This document shows positions 52,673 through 61,508 of a stretch of 64,000 nt of DNA, one piece after another. Origin of the DNA: Pseudomonas benzenivorans (GTDB lineage: Bacteria; Pseudomonadota; Gammaproteobacteria; Pseudomonadales; Pseudomonadaceae); assembly GCF_024397895.1 (NCBI RefSeq), contig NZ_CP073346.1, positions 3,844,001 through 3,908,000 of the forward strand, given 5' to 3'. The position numbers and the translations under genes are program-made. The notes below the pieces were generated by a model. It saw only the letters and a program-made list of their open reading frames with translations. It was not told the origin of the DNA and ran no database searches. Position 1 is the stretch's first letter, and every line of letters starts with the position of its first letter.

Positions 52673-54307
52673 ATGAGCAGTCCTAGCGGTATAACTCGCG
52701 GCGTCGATGCCCGGATTACCCTCGTTTCGATCGCAATAATCATGGCATTCGTCCTTTACTGCGCGGTAATGGGCGAGAAGGCCGGCACATTCTTCAGCGA
52801 GCTGTCCACCAGCATCCTGATGAACTTCAAGTGGTTCTACCTGGCGACCGCCTCGGGCGTGTTGGTCTACCTGCTGTATTTGATGGTCAGCCGCTTCGGC
52901 AACATCACCCTGGGCAAGGATGGCGAGAAACCCGAGTTCAGCACCCTATCCTGGCTGTCCATGCTGTTCAGCGCCGGCATGGGTATCGGCCTGCTGTTCT
53001 GGTCGGTGGCCGAGCCGATGTGGCACTACGCCGGCAATCCGTTCAGCGCCACCGGCCTCAGCGCCGAATCGGCCGAGACGGCGATGCGCGTGACCTACTT
53101 CCACTGGGGCATGCACGCCTGGGCCCTGTACCTGATGCCGGCCCTGTGCCTGGCCTATTTCTCCTTCCGCAAGGGCAAGCCGCTGTCGGTCCGCGCCTGC
53201 CTGGTGCCGCTGTTCGGCGAAAAGCGCATGGACGGCTGGCTGGGTGCGATCTTCGATATCATCATCGTGGTCATCACTGCCTTCGGTATCGCCACTTCCT
53301 TCGGCCTGGGCGTCGAGCAACTGGCCACCGGGATCAACACCCTGACCGGCATCGAGATGGGCATCGGCATGAAGATGGCCCTGATTCTGGTGATCTCCCT
53401 GGTCGCCATCATGTCGGTGGTCTCCGGCGTTGAGCGCGGCATCAAGCTGCTGTCGCTGTGGAACATGGGCCTGTCGCTGCTCATTCTGGCCGCGGTCATG
53501 GCCTTCGGCCCGACCCGCTACATCCTCAACACCATCCTCGAAGGCACCTCCGGCTACGCCCAGAGCGTGATCGGCATGAGCCTGTGGAGCGACGCGCAGA
53601 ACGATGCCGGCTGGCAGAACTGGTGGACCGCGTTCTACTGGGCCTGGTGGCTGACCTGGGTGCCTTTCGTCGGCACCTTCATCGCCCGCATCTCCCGTGG
53701 CCGCACCATCCGCCAGCTGGTGATGGGTTCGCTGATCATCCCGGTGCTGTTCAGCTTCGTCTGGATCGGCAGCTTCGGTGGCGCAGCCCTGAACTACGAG
53801 CGTGCCGAGCGCCTTGCCCACGAAGAGCAGGTGCAGAGCCAGAGCCTGACCGGTGACGCGGCCAAGTTCGAAGGCGGCGCCATCCTGGCCGCGACCAAGG
53901 CCGATGCGACCAAGTCGCTGTTCAGCCTGTTCGACAAGATCGAAGAGTCCTCGGGCGTGAGCATCGCCGGTCTGCTGGGCGCCCTGGCCTCGCTGCTGAT
54001 CGTCACCTACTTCGTCACCTCGGCCGACTCCGGCACCCTGGTGATCAGTACCCTGGCGGCGCGCGGCGATATCCACCCGCCGACCTGGAGCCGTGTGGCC
54101 TGGGGCGTCATGATCGGCGCCATCGCAGCCGGACTGCTGTGGGCGGGCGGCTTGAAGAGCCTGCAGACCGCGGTGATCTGCGCGGCCCTGCCGGTCGGCG
54201 TGATCCTGCTGCTGATGGCCATGTCGCTGCATCGCATTCTGCTGACCGAGCCGGTTCAGAGCCTGCAGCTGCGCCCGGCCGACGACCTCGAGCCTTCGGC
54301 TAACTAA
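52673..54307 (+). CDS. BCCT-family betaine/choline/carnitine (or DMSP) transporter
   Basis: This 544-aa protein has 12 predicted transmembrane helices of the LeuT-type BCCT family. The signature in helix 8 reads FYWAWWLTWVPFVGTFIARI followed by SRGRTIR, with the tryptophan box for quaternary ammonium substrates; GMGIGLLFWSVAEPMWHY matches the helix 3 glycine-rich segment. The charged cytoplasmic C-terminal osmosensing tail of BetP/BetT is short here (about 25 residues), suggesting a nutrient importer rather than an osmoregulated one. GGAG lies 8 nt before the ATG. The DddP-like enzyme upstream suggests DMSP or glycine betaine. Confidence 0.9.
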   Translation: MSSPSGITRGVDARITLVSIAIIMAFVLYCAVMGEKAGTFFSELSTSILMNFKWFYLATASGVLVYLLYLMVSRFGNITLGKDGEKPEFSTLSWLSMLFSAGMGIGLLFWSVAEPMWHYAGNPFSATGLSAESAETAMRVTYFHWGMHAWALYLMPALCLAYFSFRKGKPLSVRACLVPLFGEKRMDGWLGAIFDIIIVVITAFGIATSFGLGVEQLATGINTLTGIEMGIGMKMALILVISLVAIMSVVSGVERGIKLLSLWNMGLSLLILAAVMAFGPTRYILNTILEGTSGYAQSVIGMSLWSDAQNDAGWQNWWTAFYWAWWLTWVPFVGTFIARISRGRTIRQLVMGSLIIPVLFSFVWIGSFGGAALNYERAERLAHEEQVQSQSLTGDAAKFEGGAILAATKADATKSLFSLFDKIEESSGVSIAGLLGALASLLIVTYFVTSADSGTLVISTLAARGDIHPPTWSRVAWGVMIGAIAAGLLWAGGLKSLQTAVICAALPVGVILLLMAMSLHRILLTEPVQSLQLRPADDLEPSAN

Positions 54308-54328
54308 CGCCAACAGCGCGCTGTACAG

Positions 54329-54364
54329 AAAAGCCCGTCACCTGTTGAAGGTGACGGGCTTTTT
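54329..54364. terminator. Bidirectional intrinsic terminator between the BCCT and LysR genes
   Basis: AAAAGCCCGTCACC and GGTGACGGGCTTTT form a perfect 14-bp stem with a 7-nt loop, with a T run at the right end and an A run at the left end. It starts 21 bp past the BCCT stop and ends 20 bp before the LysR stop on the other strand, so it can serve both convergent genes. Confidence 0.93.
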
Positions 54365-54384
54365 GGTTTCCGGGGCTGGTGCGA

Positions 54385-55290
54385 TCAGCGGGCAGCGCTG
54401 GGCTTCGATCCGCCCGCTGCCTGGCCGAGCCAGGCGAAGAATGCCTTGACCGGTGGATGGCGCTCGCGCCCCGGCACGCACAATGCGCTGTAGCTGGCCC
54501 CGGGGATGCTGATCTCCGCTCGGTAGGGCTGCAGCAGGCCGTTGGCCAGGCTCTGCGAGACCAGGATGGAGCTGGCCAGCACCAGGCCCTGGCCGGCGAT
54601 GGCCGCCTGCAGCGCGTAGTGCTCATCATCGTAGGCGCGGATCGTCGCCGCGTTCTCCAGCCAGTTCTCGCCGGCCTGCGCGCACCAGGCATGCCAGCCC
54701 TGGGCGTAGAGTTCGGAGTTGTGCCAGTGCACGCTGATCAGCGGCGGCGTCTGGTGCCTGGCCTGCGCCACCTGGGTCGGAGAGCCGTAGACGGCGAAAC
54801 ACTCGTCGAACAGCTGGATGCCGTGGAGACCTGGGCTGGGTTGGTGGCCATAGCGGATGGCCAGGTCGATGCTGGCATCCTGATGCAGGTCGATGACCGC
54901 GCAGTTGGTATCCAGGCGAAGCGTGATATGGGGATGAGCCGCGTAGAAGTGACCGAGCCGGGGCACCAGCCAGAGGGCGGCGAAGGCCGGCGTTGTGGAG
55001 ATCGTCAGGTGTCCAGCGCTGCGCAGCGGACGCAGGCTGTCGAGGCTCTGCGTCACATCCAGCAGCGCGCCATGCAGGCTACGGAACAAGCGTTCGCCGC
55101 CGTCGGTCAGGCGCACCTGGCGTGGCAGGCGCTCGAACAGCGGCACGCCGAGCCAGGTTTCCAGCGCGCGGATCTGGTGTGAAACCGCGGTGGGCGTCAC
55201 GGCCAGTTCCGCGGCGGCGACCTTGAAGCTCCCCTGGCGGGCGGCCGATTCGAAGGCGCGCAGGGCGTTGAGGGGCAGGGATGCGAACAT
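54385..55290 (-). CDS. LysR-family transcriptional regulator (GcvA-like)
   Basis: This 301-aa regulator has an N-terminal winged HTH (residues 1-62, LNALRAFESAARQGSFKVAAAELAVTPTAVSHQI) and a two-lobed effector domain (about 90-290). The AVTPTAVSHQI recognition helix matches the GcvA/AmpR-type subgroup. It diverges from azoR, as in P. aeruginosa (PA0784-PA0785 order). A 19-bp perfect palindrome 12 bp upstream of its start is probably its operator, suggesting autorepression and control of azoR. Confidence 0.9.
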   Translation of the reverse strand: MFASLPLNALRAFESAARQGSFKVAAAELAVTPTAVSHQIRALETWLGVPLFERLPRQVRLTDGGERLFRSLHGALLDVTQSLDSLRPLRSAGHLTISTTPAFAALWLVPRLGHFYAAHPHITLRLDTNCAVIDLHQDASIDLAIRYGHQPSPGLHGIQLFDECFAVYGSPTQVAQARHQTPPLISVHWHNSELYAQGWHAWCAQAGENWLENAATIRAYDDEHYALQAAIAGQGLVLASSILVSQSLANGLLQPYRAEISIPGASYSALCVPGRERHPPVKAFFAWLGQAAGGSKPSAAR

Positions 55291-55301
55291 CTTGGCTCCA
55301 T

Positions 55302-55320
55302 GGATGAACTCAGTTCATCC
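55302..55320. promoter_or_regulatory. 19-bp perfect palindrome, LysR-type operator
   Basis: GGATGAACT and AGTTCATCC (55302-55310, 55312-55320) are perfect inverted copies around one central base. The inner sequence fits the LysR-type T-N11-A box. It lies just upstream of the LysR start codon and about 107 bp upstream of azoR, as expected for an autoregulated divergent pair. Confidence 0.7.
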
Positions 55321-55426
55321 CATATGACTAACTCTCATTTGTTCGAGCGCCTCTGTATCAATAGTTTTGTTCCGTAACAGAGGGCCTTAGTGGCCATCTG
55401 ATTCTAGCTCGGGAGAGTATCGACAG

Positions 55427-56065
55427 ATGAACAGAATTCTTGCAGTGCACGGCAGTCCACGGGGTGAGCGCTCCCATAGTCGGCGCCTGACGGAGGGGTT
55501 TATCGAGGCGTGTCTGGCTGCTCGTCCGCGAGCCGTGCTGACCCGGCGCGAGGTGGGCCGAGCCTCGATTCCCCATGTTGGTGAGCCCTTCGTGGCAGCC
55601 GCCTTCTACCCACAACCTGAATCGCGCCCGCCGTTCATGCAGGCGGATCTGGCCTTGAGCGATGTGTTGGTGGATGAGCTGCTGGCCCATGACCTGCTGG
55701 TGATCTCGGCCCCCATGTACAACTTCAGCATCCCCAGCGGGCTCAAAGCCTGGCTCGACCAGATCGTGCGCCTGGGGCGCACCTTCGCGGTCAACCAGGA
55801 CAATGGCGTCGCGCACTACGAGCCGCTGGTGCGGGGCAAGCAGGCGGTGATCATCACCAGTCGAGGTGGCCACGGCTTCGGCCCCGGTGGCCCCAATGCC
55901 GCGCTCAATCACGCCGACAGCCTGTTGTGCACCGCGCTCGGCTTCATCGGCATCGAGGACGTCAGGGTGGTGGCGGCGGAAGGCGAGGAGTCGGACCGCC
56001 AGGTCTTCCAGGCGTCCTGTGCGGCAGCCGAGCGGGAGCTGGTCAAGCTGGCCGCGAACGTCTGA
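55427..56065 (+). CDS. azoR: FMN-dependent NADH:quinone/azo reductase
   Basis: This 212-aa flavodoxin-fold enzyme reduces quinones and azo compounds using NAD(P)H. The FMN phosphate loop [12 protein letters not shown] near the N-terminus, [18 protein letters not shown], and [13 protein letters not shown] are typical of AzoR. The gene is divergent from the LysR regulator and corresponds in position to azoR1 of P. aeruginosa. A 9-bp hairpin lies between it and the convergent peroxiredoxin gene. Confidence 0.9.
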   Translation: MNRILAVHGSPRGERSHSRRLTEGFIEACLAARPRAVLTRREVGRASIPHVGEPFVAAAFYPQPESRPPFMQADLALSDVLVDELLAHDLLVISAPMYNFSIPSGLKAWLDQIVRLGRTFAVNQDNGVAHYEPLVRGKQAVIITSRGGHGFGPGGPNAALNHADSLLCTALGFIGIEDVRVVAAEGEESDRQVFQASCAAAERELVKLAANV

Positions 56066-56104
56066 GCGCCTGACCCTCAAACTGCAGCACTGGCTGACCC
56101 GGGG

Positions 56105-56128
56105 GCCGGGGACGCTGGGGTCCCCGGC
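56105..56128. terminator. Hairpin between convergent azoR and peroxiredoxin genes
   Basis: GCCGGGGAC and GTCCCCGGC form a perfect 9-bp GC-rich stem with a 6-nt loop. It is placed in the 79-bp gap between the two stops and could end both transcripts, but neither side has a T run. Confidence 0.5.
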
Positions 56129-56144
56129 ATTCCAGCAGAGCGCC

Positions 56145-56798
56145 TTACTTGGGTTGGGCGACCGTGCGCAGGTAGGGCTTGAGCGTCTTGAAGCCGTCCG
56201 GGTACTTGCGCTGGGCTTCCTCGTCGGACACCGAGGTGGGGATGATCACGTCCTCGCCGGGCTTCCAGTTCACCGGGGTGGCCACCGTGTGCTTGGCGTT
56301 GAGTTGCAGCGAGTCGAGCAGGCGCAACACCTCGTCGAAGTTGCGCCCGGCGCTCATGGGGTAGACCAGCATGGCCTTGACCTTCTTGTCCGGGCCGATG
56401 ATGAACACCGAGCGTACGGTGGCGTTGTCCACCGCAGTGCGCGCGCCACCGCTGGCGTTGGGGTGCAGCATGTCGTAGAGCTTGGCCACCTTGAGGTCTT
56501 CATCGCCGATCATCGGGTAGTTGACGGCGTGGCCCTGGGTTTCCTGAATGTCGGCGGCCCAGGCCTTGTGGTTGCTCACCGGGTCGACGCTGAGGCCGAG
56601 GATCTTGGTGTTGCGCTTGTCGAACTCCGGCTTGAGCTTGGCCATGTAGCCCAGCTCGGTGGTGCACACCGGGGTGAAGTCCTTGGGGTGGGAGAACAGA
56701 ATGGCCCAGCTGTCGCCGATCCACTCGTGGAAATGCAGGGGGCCTTCGGTGCTGGATGCGGTGAAGTCCGGTGCTTCGTCACCAATGCGAATTGTCAT
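56145..56798 (-). CDS. 1-Cys peroxiredoxin (Prx6 group, LsfA-like)
   Basis: This 217-aa antioxidant enzyme reduces peroxides through one cysteine in [14 protein letters not shown] (about residue 46). The Prx6-type C-terminal extension is present ([22 protein letters not shown]), and there is no resolving cysteine, so only one redox cysteine is expected. ATG 56798 has AGGAGG 6 nt upstream. It resembles LsfA of Pseudomonas, linked to sulfonate metabolism and virulence in P. aeruginosa. Confidence 0.92.
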   Translation of the reverse strand: MTIRIGDEAPDFTASSTEGPLHFHEWIGDSWAILFSHPKDFTPVCTTELGYMAKLKPEFDKRNTKILGLSVDPVSNHKAWAADIQETQGHAVNYPMIGDEDLKVAKLYDMLHPNASGGARTAVDNATVRSVFIIGPDKKVKAMLVYPMSAGRNFDEVLRLLDSLQLNAKHTVATPVNWKPGEDVIIPTSVSDEEAQRKYPDGFKTLKPYLRTVAQPK

Positions 56799-57027
56799 GC
56801 TCAACCTCCTTGCGGGTTATGGGGCGGTCGCCGTTGCGACGACTGTTACGGGCGAACCCGCACTCCTGTGCTGGGCGGCAGCCAGCAGTATAGTCCCCGC
56901 CGCAGGCGCCGCTGCCTGGCGACCAACCGGGGTCGGGGGCGTTCGGCGGACCATGGCTTTCCCCGGGCGCGGCACTCGGCTAAGGTGCCGGCGATCCTAC
57001 TCACAGTCCCCAACAGATCAGGCCCCC

Positions 57028-57246
57028 ATGACCACAACTCCGAACAATCCGCTGCATGGTGTCACCCTGGAAGCCATCCTGACCGACCTGGTGGCGAAGC
57101 TGGGTTGGGACGGCCTGGCCAAGCGCATCGATATCCGCTGCTTCAAGAGCGATCCGAGCATCAAGTCGAGCCTGACCTTCCTGCGTCGCACGCCTTGGGC
57201 GCGGGAGAAGGTCGAGGCTTTGTACCTGCAGCTGCGCAAGGGCTGA
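57028..57246 (+). CDS. VF530/DUF2132 family small DNA-binding-like protein
   Basis: This 72-aa helical protein ([20 protein letters not shown] ... [22 protein letters not shown]) matches the VF530 family, whose structure resembles a winged or MukF-like DNA-binding unit. Function is unproven. It lies alone between the divergent peroxiredoxin gene and the convergent PBP-like gene, with only 22 bp to the latter's stop. Confidence 0.8.
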   Translation: MTTTPNNPLHGVTLEAILTDLVAKLGWDGLAKRIDIRCFKSDPSIKSSLTFLRRTPWAREKVEALYLQLRKG

Positions 57247-57268
57247 GCCGCTCGGCCGGGGCCGCGGG

Positions 57269-60200
57269 CTAGCGCCAGCTGGCCTGGACCGGCGTCAGCG
57301 GGGCCTGGCACTGGGTGCTGGTGCCCGGCACCAGGTAGGGCGCGAGGATCGACGCCATGCCCTTGAGCACCTGCACCGGCAGGGCCGAGGTGAAGGTGAA
57401 GTTCTCCGCGGCGCGCCCCGGCACGAAGGCGGTGAGGGTGCCGTAGTGGCGTGGACCCAGGTAGAAGACGAAGGTGGCGGTGCGGTTCAGCGCCCGCGAG
57501 CTGAGCACCTGGCCGCCGCGGCTGACGGTTTCGACGCGGTTGTCGCCGGTGCCGGTCTTGCCGCCGAGGGTCAGCTGACGACCGTCGGGCAGGCTGAAGC
57601 TGCCCTGCAGACGCCGGGCCGTACCGCCCTCGACCACCTGGGAAAGGGCCTCGCGCAGGGCCGCGGCGACCTCCGAGGGCATCACCCGCTTGCCCTGCAG
57701 CTGGGCGCGGCCGACCCGCGACTCGTAGGGCGTGTCGACGGCGAAGTTCAGGCTGGCGATGCGCTGGGGCGGCTGGCGGATGCCGTCATTGAGGATGATG
57801 CCCATCAGTTCGGCCAGGGCCGCCGGACGATCGCCGGAGCTGCCGATGGCGCTGGCCAGGGACGGCACCAGGTACTCGAAGGGGTAGCCGTGCTTCTGCC
57901 AGCGCCGGTGGATGTCGAGGAAGGCCTCGACCTCCAGCATGATGCGGATGCGGCTGTCGCGGGCGCTCTTGTGGCGGCTGCGGAACAGCCAGCCGTAGAC
58001 TTCCTGGCGCTGGTCGCGGCTGGCCAGCACGGCGTCGTTGAAGGTCGCTTGCGGCTGCTCCAGCAGGTAGCCGAGCAGCCAGAGTTCCAGCGGGTGGACG
58101 CGGGCGATGTAGCCCTGGTCGGGCAGGCTGTAGGCGCCGGGGCCGTAGTTCAGGTAGAGCTCGGCGATGCGCTTGTCGGTCAGCTTTTCGTCAGGCAGGT
58201 GGCTGCGCAGGAAGGCGCTGAACGTATCCTGGTCGGCTTGCGGCATCAGGTAGCGGTGCACCGCCGCAAGGCGCGCCGGAGTGTGGCGCAGGCCGCTGAG
58301 GAAGGTTTCCAGGCGCTGCTGGGCCGCCTGTCCGCGGTATTTGCGCCAGAAGCGCAGGAGGAAGGTCTTGCCCTCGCGGTCGGCGAAGCGGCTGAGGTAG
58401 AACTGCCGCCGCGGGTCCTTGTCGTCCTTGAGCAGCTCGGCGCTGCTGCCCGGCGCCTGGTAGGTGCTGTAGCGCACCAGATCGCGCATCAGGCGGATGA
58501 ACGGCAGGTTGATCGACTCGCGCAGGGCTTCGATCAGGGTCGGGATGCGTCTGTTGTCCTCTTTGCGGAAGTTGGCGAAGGTGTGCAGGCCGCCGCCGGT
58601 GAAGAAGCGCTCATAGGGGCTGGCCGAATACTTGCGCTGCAGCGCCGCGTCGAGCATGGCCGGCAGGCCGGCGTCCGGGGTGCGGCTCAGGTAGTCGATG
58701 GCCCAGTGGGTCAGGTAGTCATGCTCGGCCACCTCCACGGCACGCAGCTGCTTGGCGTCCTTGCCGGCATAGCGCTGGTGCAGCTCGGCGATGATCTCCA
58801 GGTAGGTGGCAATCACCCGCAGCTTGGCGGTGGAGCCGAGCTCCAGCTTGCTGCCCTCGTTGATGTCGAAGGGTTGGTCGGTGCTGTCGGTCTGCACCCG
58901 CACCTGGCTGCCGCTGGGCGTGCGTTCGAACAGGGTGAAGCTGTAGCGCACCTCGGTGGTCTTCTCGGCCGACAGCAGGCGCTCGCCGAACAGGCCGATC
59001 TGCTCGGCGAACTCCGGGTCGGCGAGGCGCTTCAGGTAGGCGCTGGCCGCCTGCTGCAACTCGTCGTTGAGCGTGCTGCTGGCCTGCAGATCGAGGCGGT
59101 CGAGGTCATACAGCGGCATGTTGAGCAGGCCGGAGAGACGCGCACGGGCCACCGTGATGCCCTTGTTGCCATCGACCGTCTGCAGGTTCGGCTGCAGCTC
59201 CCAGTTGCGGTAGCGCAGCGTCTGGGCCAGGGCCGCATCACGCAGGGACTGGTTGATCAGCCCGCCGCCTGCCAGCAGGCGGATGTGGCTGTCGATCAGT
59301 GCCCCCAGCGCGTGCCGGCCCTGGGCCAGGAAGTAGGAGGGGCGGCGCTGGGCGATCATCAGCGCCAGCACCTGGCGCAGGGCCAGGCCCCGCTCGGCGT
59401 TGCTGGCCTCGGGCGAACGCGCCGGATCGAGCAGGCGGTTGACCTCGGCGAAGTCGGCGCCGTACCAGATGCGCAGGCCGTCGGCCAGGCCGTGGACCTC
59501 GCCGTGCCCCGGAGCCGCGGACAGCGGCACGCTGTTGAGGTAGTCACGCACGATGTTCTCCCGTGCCTGCTGGGTCAGCGGACCGCCCTGGTAGGCGCGC
59601 ACACTGGCGGACACCATCTGGCGCAGCTTCTCGCCGGCCGAATGGGTCATTCCGTAGGGCGAGTGACGGTACTTCTCCAGCTGGGTCGCCAGGGTGCTGC
59701 CGCCGGCGGACTGGTCCTGCACGTCCAGCACCTTGCCGAGCTGGGACCAGGCGGCCATGGCGAAGCGCGGCCAGTCCACCGCCGGGTTGGCCAGCGGTTG
59801 CTCCTCGTCGAGCAGGTGACGGTTCTCGATGAACAGCAGGCTGCCCACCACCAGGGGTGGAATGGCGCCGAAGCTCGGGTAGCGCTGCTGCGGGTAGCGG
59901 AACTGGTAGAAGGGCGTGCCGCGGCAGTCGCTGATGCTCAGGCCGGTCTGGCTCTTTTCCGGGAACGGGGGGAAGAAGCCGCGCTGGCTGTAATCCATCA
60001 GCGCCGGGGAGAAGCGCGCCTGCGCGAGAACGGCGAAGTCGCGCTGTTGCAGGCGCTCGAGCATCAGCGGCAGGTAGGCGTAGCCCTGACGTTTGTCGAA
60101 GGGGCCGTCCTGCGGGTAGACGATTGCAGGGCTCGGTCCAGGCTGCACCTGATAACTCAGGGTCGCTGCGTAACGACTGAGGTAGCGCGCCTGAAAATAC

Positions 60201-60376
60201 GCGGTGTGCAGCTCGAAGCTGGCCAGCGCGGCAGCGCAGAGCAGCACCAGCACCAGCACCAGCCAGAAGGCCATGCGCAGCATGCGTCTAGGCCCGGACG
60301 GCTTCAGGTAAACCGCCGGTTGACTGCTCGACGGTTGCGCCGCTTGCGGTAGATCGGATTGCCATAGTGCGCCCAT
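57269..60376 (-). CDS. Large bifunctional penicillin-binding protein-like transglycosylase/transpeptidase
   Basis: This 1035-aa inner-membrane protein has one N-terminal helix (about residues 32-55). A glycosyltransferase 51 domain is marked by E184 in LLFIENRHLLDEEQP and by AGGSTLATQLEKYRHSP. A transpeptidase domain has S515-x-x-K518 (GSTAKL), S621-I-N623 and K940-T-G (GGKTGTGDN). The order is that of class A PBPs, but it is about 200 residues longer than PBP1a/1b and the GT51 motif ENRH departs from the usual EDxxFxxH. ATG 60376 is used; a TTG 42 bp upstream is the only other start. It is convergent with the VF530-type gene. Confidence 0.85.
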   Translation of the reverse strand: MGALWQSDLPQAAQPSSSQPAVYLKPSGPRRMLRMAFWLVLVLVLLCAAALASFELHTAYFQARYLSRYAATLSYQVQPGPSPAIVYPQDGPFDKRQGYAYLPLMLERLQQRDFAVLAQARFSPALMDYSQRGFFPPFPEKSQTGLSISDCRGTPFYQFRYPQQRYPSFGAIPPLVVGSLLFIENRHLLDEEQPLANPAVDWPRFAMAAWSQLGKVLDVQDQSAGGSTLATQLEKYRHSPYGMTHSAGEKLRQMVSASVRAYQGGPLTQQARENIVRDYLNSVPLSAAPGHGEVHGLADGLRIWYGADFAEVNRLLDPARSPEASNAERGLALRQVLALMIAQRRPSYFLAQGRHALGALIDSHIRLLAGGGLINQSLRDAALAQTLRYRNWELQPNLQTVDGNKGITVARARLSGLLNMPLYDLDRLDLQASSTLNDELQQAASAYLKRLADPEFAEQIGLFGERLLSAEKTTEVRYSFTLFERTPSGSQVRVQTDSTDQPFDINEGSKLELGSTAKLRVIATYLEIIAELHQRYAGKDAKQLRAVEVAEHDYLTHWAIDYLSRTPDAGLPAMLDAALQRKYSASPYERFFTGGGLHTFANFRKEDNRRIPTLIEALRESINLPFIRLMRDLVRYSTYQAPGSSAELLKDDKDPRRQFYLSRFADREGKTFLLRFWRKYRGQAAQQRLETFLSGLRHTPARLAAVHRYLMPQADQDTFSAFLRSHLPDEKLTDKRIAELYLNYGPGAYSLPDQGYIARVHPLELWLLGYLLEQPQATFNDAVLASRDQRQEVYGWLFRSRHKSARDSRIRIMLEVEAFLDIHRRWQKHGYPFEYLVPSLASAIGSSGDRPAALAELMGIILNDGIRQPPQRIASLNFAVDTPYESRVGRAQLQGKRVMPSEVAAALREALSQVVEGGTARRLQGSFSLPDGRQLTLGGKTGTGDNRVETVSRGGQVLSSRALNRTATFVFYLGPRHYGTLTAFVPGRAAENFTFTSALPVQVLKGMASILAPYLVPGTSTQCQAPLTPVQASWR

Positions 60377-60660
60377 GATTGGCCTGGCCCGGATCGGTCC
60401 CCCCGAGGGTTTAGACAAGCTTAGTCGCTGCCTGGTCGGTCATTGTCCGGTGCTGGCGGCACGGATGAAAAATAAACAGGGGCCGGCGCCGCGCGGGCGG
60501 TTAGGCGCGTAGGGCTATTGGCAGCGGAGCAGATCATCGCGCACCATAACTGGCTGCTGGCGCAGCTGATCCAGCCGCAGCGACCGGTACGGGTGCTGGC
60601 GGCGGCAGAGGTGGTTTTCGCCGGTCGAGCGGCCGGCCACAGGCAGCAGGGGGAGGTGCG

Positions 60661-61482
60661 GTGAGGACAGTGAATCTGGCGGGTAAGCAGGTGCCGGTCA
60701 TCGGCCAGGGCACCTGGCACATGGGGGAGCAGCCTGGCGCGCGGCGCCGAGAGGTGGCCGCCTTGCAGCAGGGCATCGAGCTCGGTCTGCGGCTGATCGA
60801 TACGGCCGAAATGTACGGCGAAGGCGGGGCCGAGAAAGTGGTCGGCGAGGCCATCGCCGGACGCCGCGAGCAGGTGTTCCTGGTCAGCAAGGTCTATCCG
60901 CACAACGCCAGCCGCCAGGGTGCAATCGCGGCCTGCGAGCGCAGCCTCAAGCGGCTCCATACCGAGACGATCGATCTGTATCTCCTGCACTGGCGTGGTC
61001 AGTATCCTTTGGCGGAAACCGTCGAGGCCTTCACTCGGTTGCGCGAGCAGGGCAAGATCGGTGGCTGGGGCGTGTCCAACTTCGACCTGGACGACCTGCA
61101 GGCGCTGGCCGAGCCGGGCTGCGCGACCAATCAGGTGCTGTACAACCCCGAGGCGCGCGGCATCGAGTTCGACCTGCTGCCCTGGCAGCAGGCGCAGGGC
61201 ATGCCGCTGATGGCCTACTGTCCCCTCGGCCAGGGAGGCGCGTTGCTGCAGCATCCGGCCCTGCGCGGTATTGCCGAGCGGCACGGCGTGACCCCGGCCC
61301 AGGTGGCCCTGGCCTGGGCGTTGCGTCAGCCGGGCCTGATCGTCATTCCCAAGGCGGTCGATCCCGAGCATGTGCGCCTCAACGCCGAGGCCGCCGTCCT
61401 GCGCCTGTCGGCCGAGGATCTGGCGCAGCTAGATGCTGCCTATCCGCCGCCGCGGCGCAAGGCTTACTTGCAGATGGTCTGA
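60661..61482 (+). CDS. Aldo/keto reductase
   Basis: This 273-aa NADPH-dependent reductase has the catalytic tetrad D47, Y52 (DTAEMYGEGG), K77 (LVSKVYPH) and H110 (LYLLHWRG). The cofactor-binding region VIPKAVDPEHVRLNAEA is in the usual C-terminal place. It starts at a GTG preceded by GGGGGAGG (about 60648-60656) and overlaps the end of a short candidate frame at 60518-60664. The physiological carbonyl substrate is unknown. Confidence 0.92.
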   Translation: MRTVNLAGKQVPVIGQGTWHMGEQPGARRREVAALQQGIELGLRLIDTAEMYGEGGAEKVVGEAIAGRREQVFLVSKVYPHNASRQGAIAACERSLKRLHTETIDLYLLHWRGQYPLAETVEAFTRLREQGKIGGWGVSNFDLDDLQALAEPGCATNQVLYNPEARGIEFDLLPWQQAQGMPLMAYCPLGQGGALLQHPALRGIAERHGVTPAQVALAWALRQPGLIVIPKAVDPEHVRLNAEAAVLRLSAEDLAQLDAAYPPPRRKAYLQMV

Positions 61483-61508
61483 GTGATCGGGATCGAACGG
61501 AGGATAGG

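Noticed and set aside
57446..60352. A 968-codon plus-strand open frame opposite the PBP-like gene
   Set aside because: Antisense artefact of strong GC bias; the minus strand carries both PBP domains.
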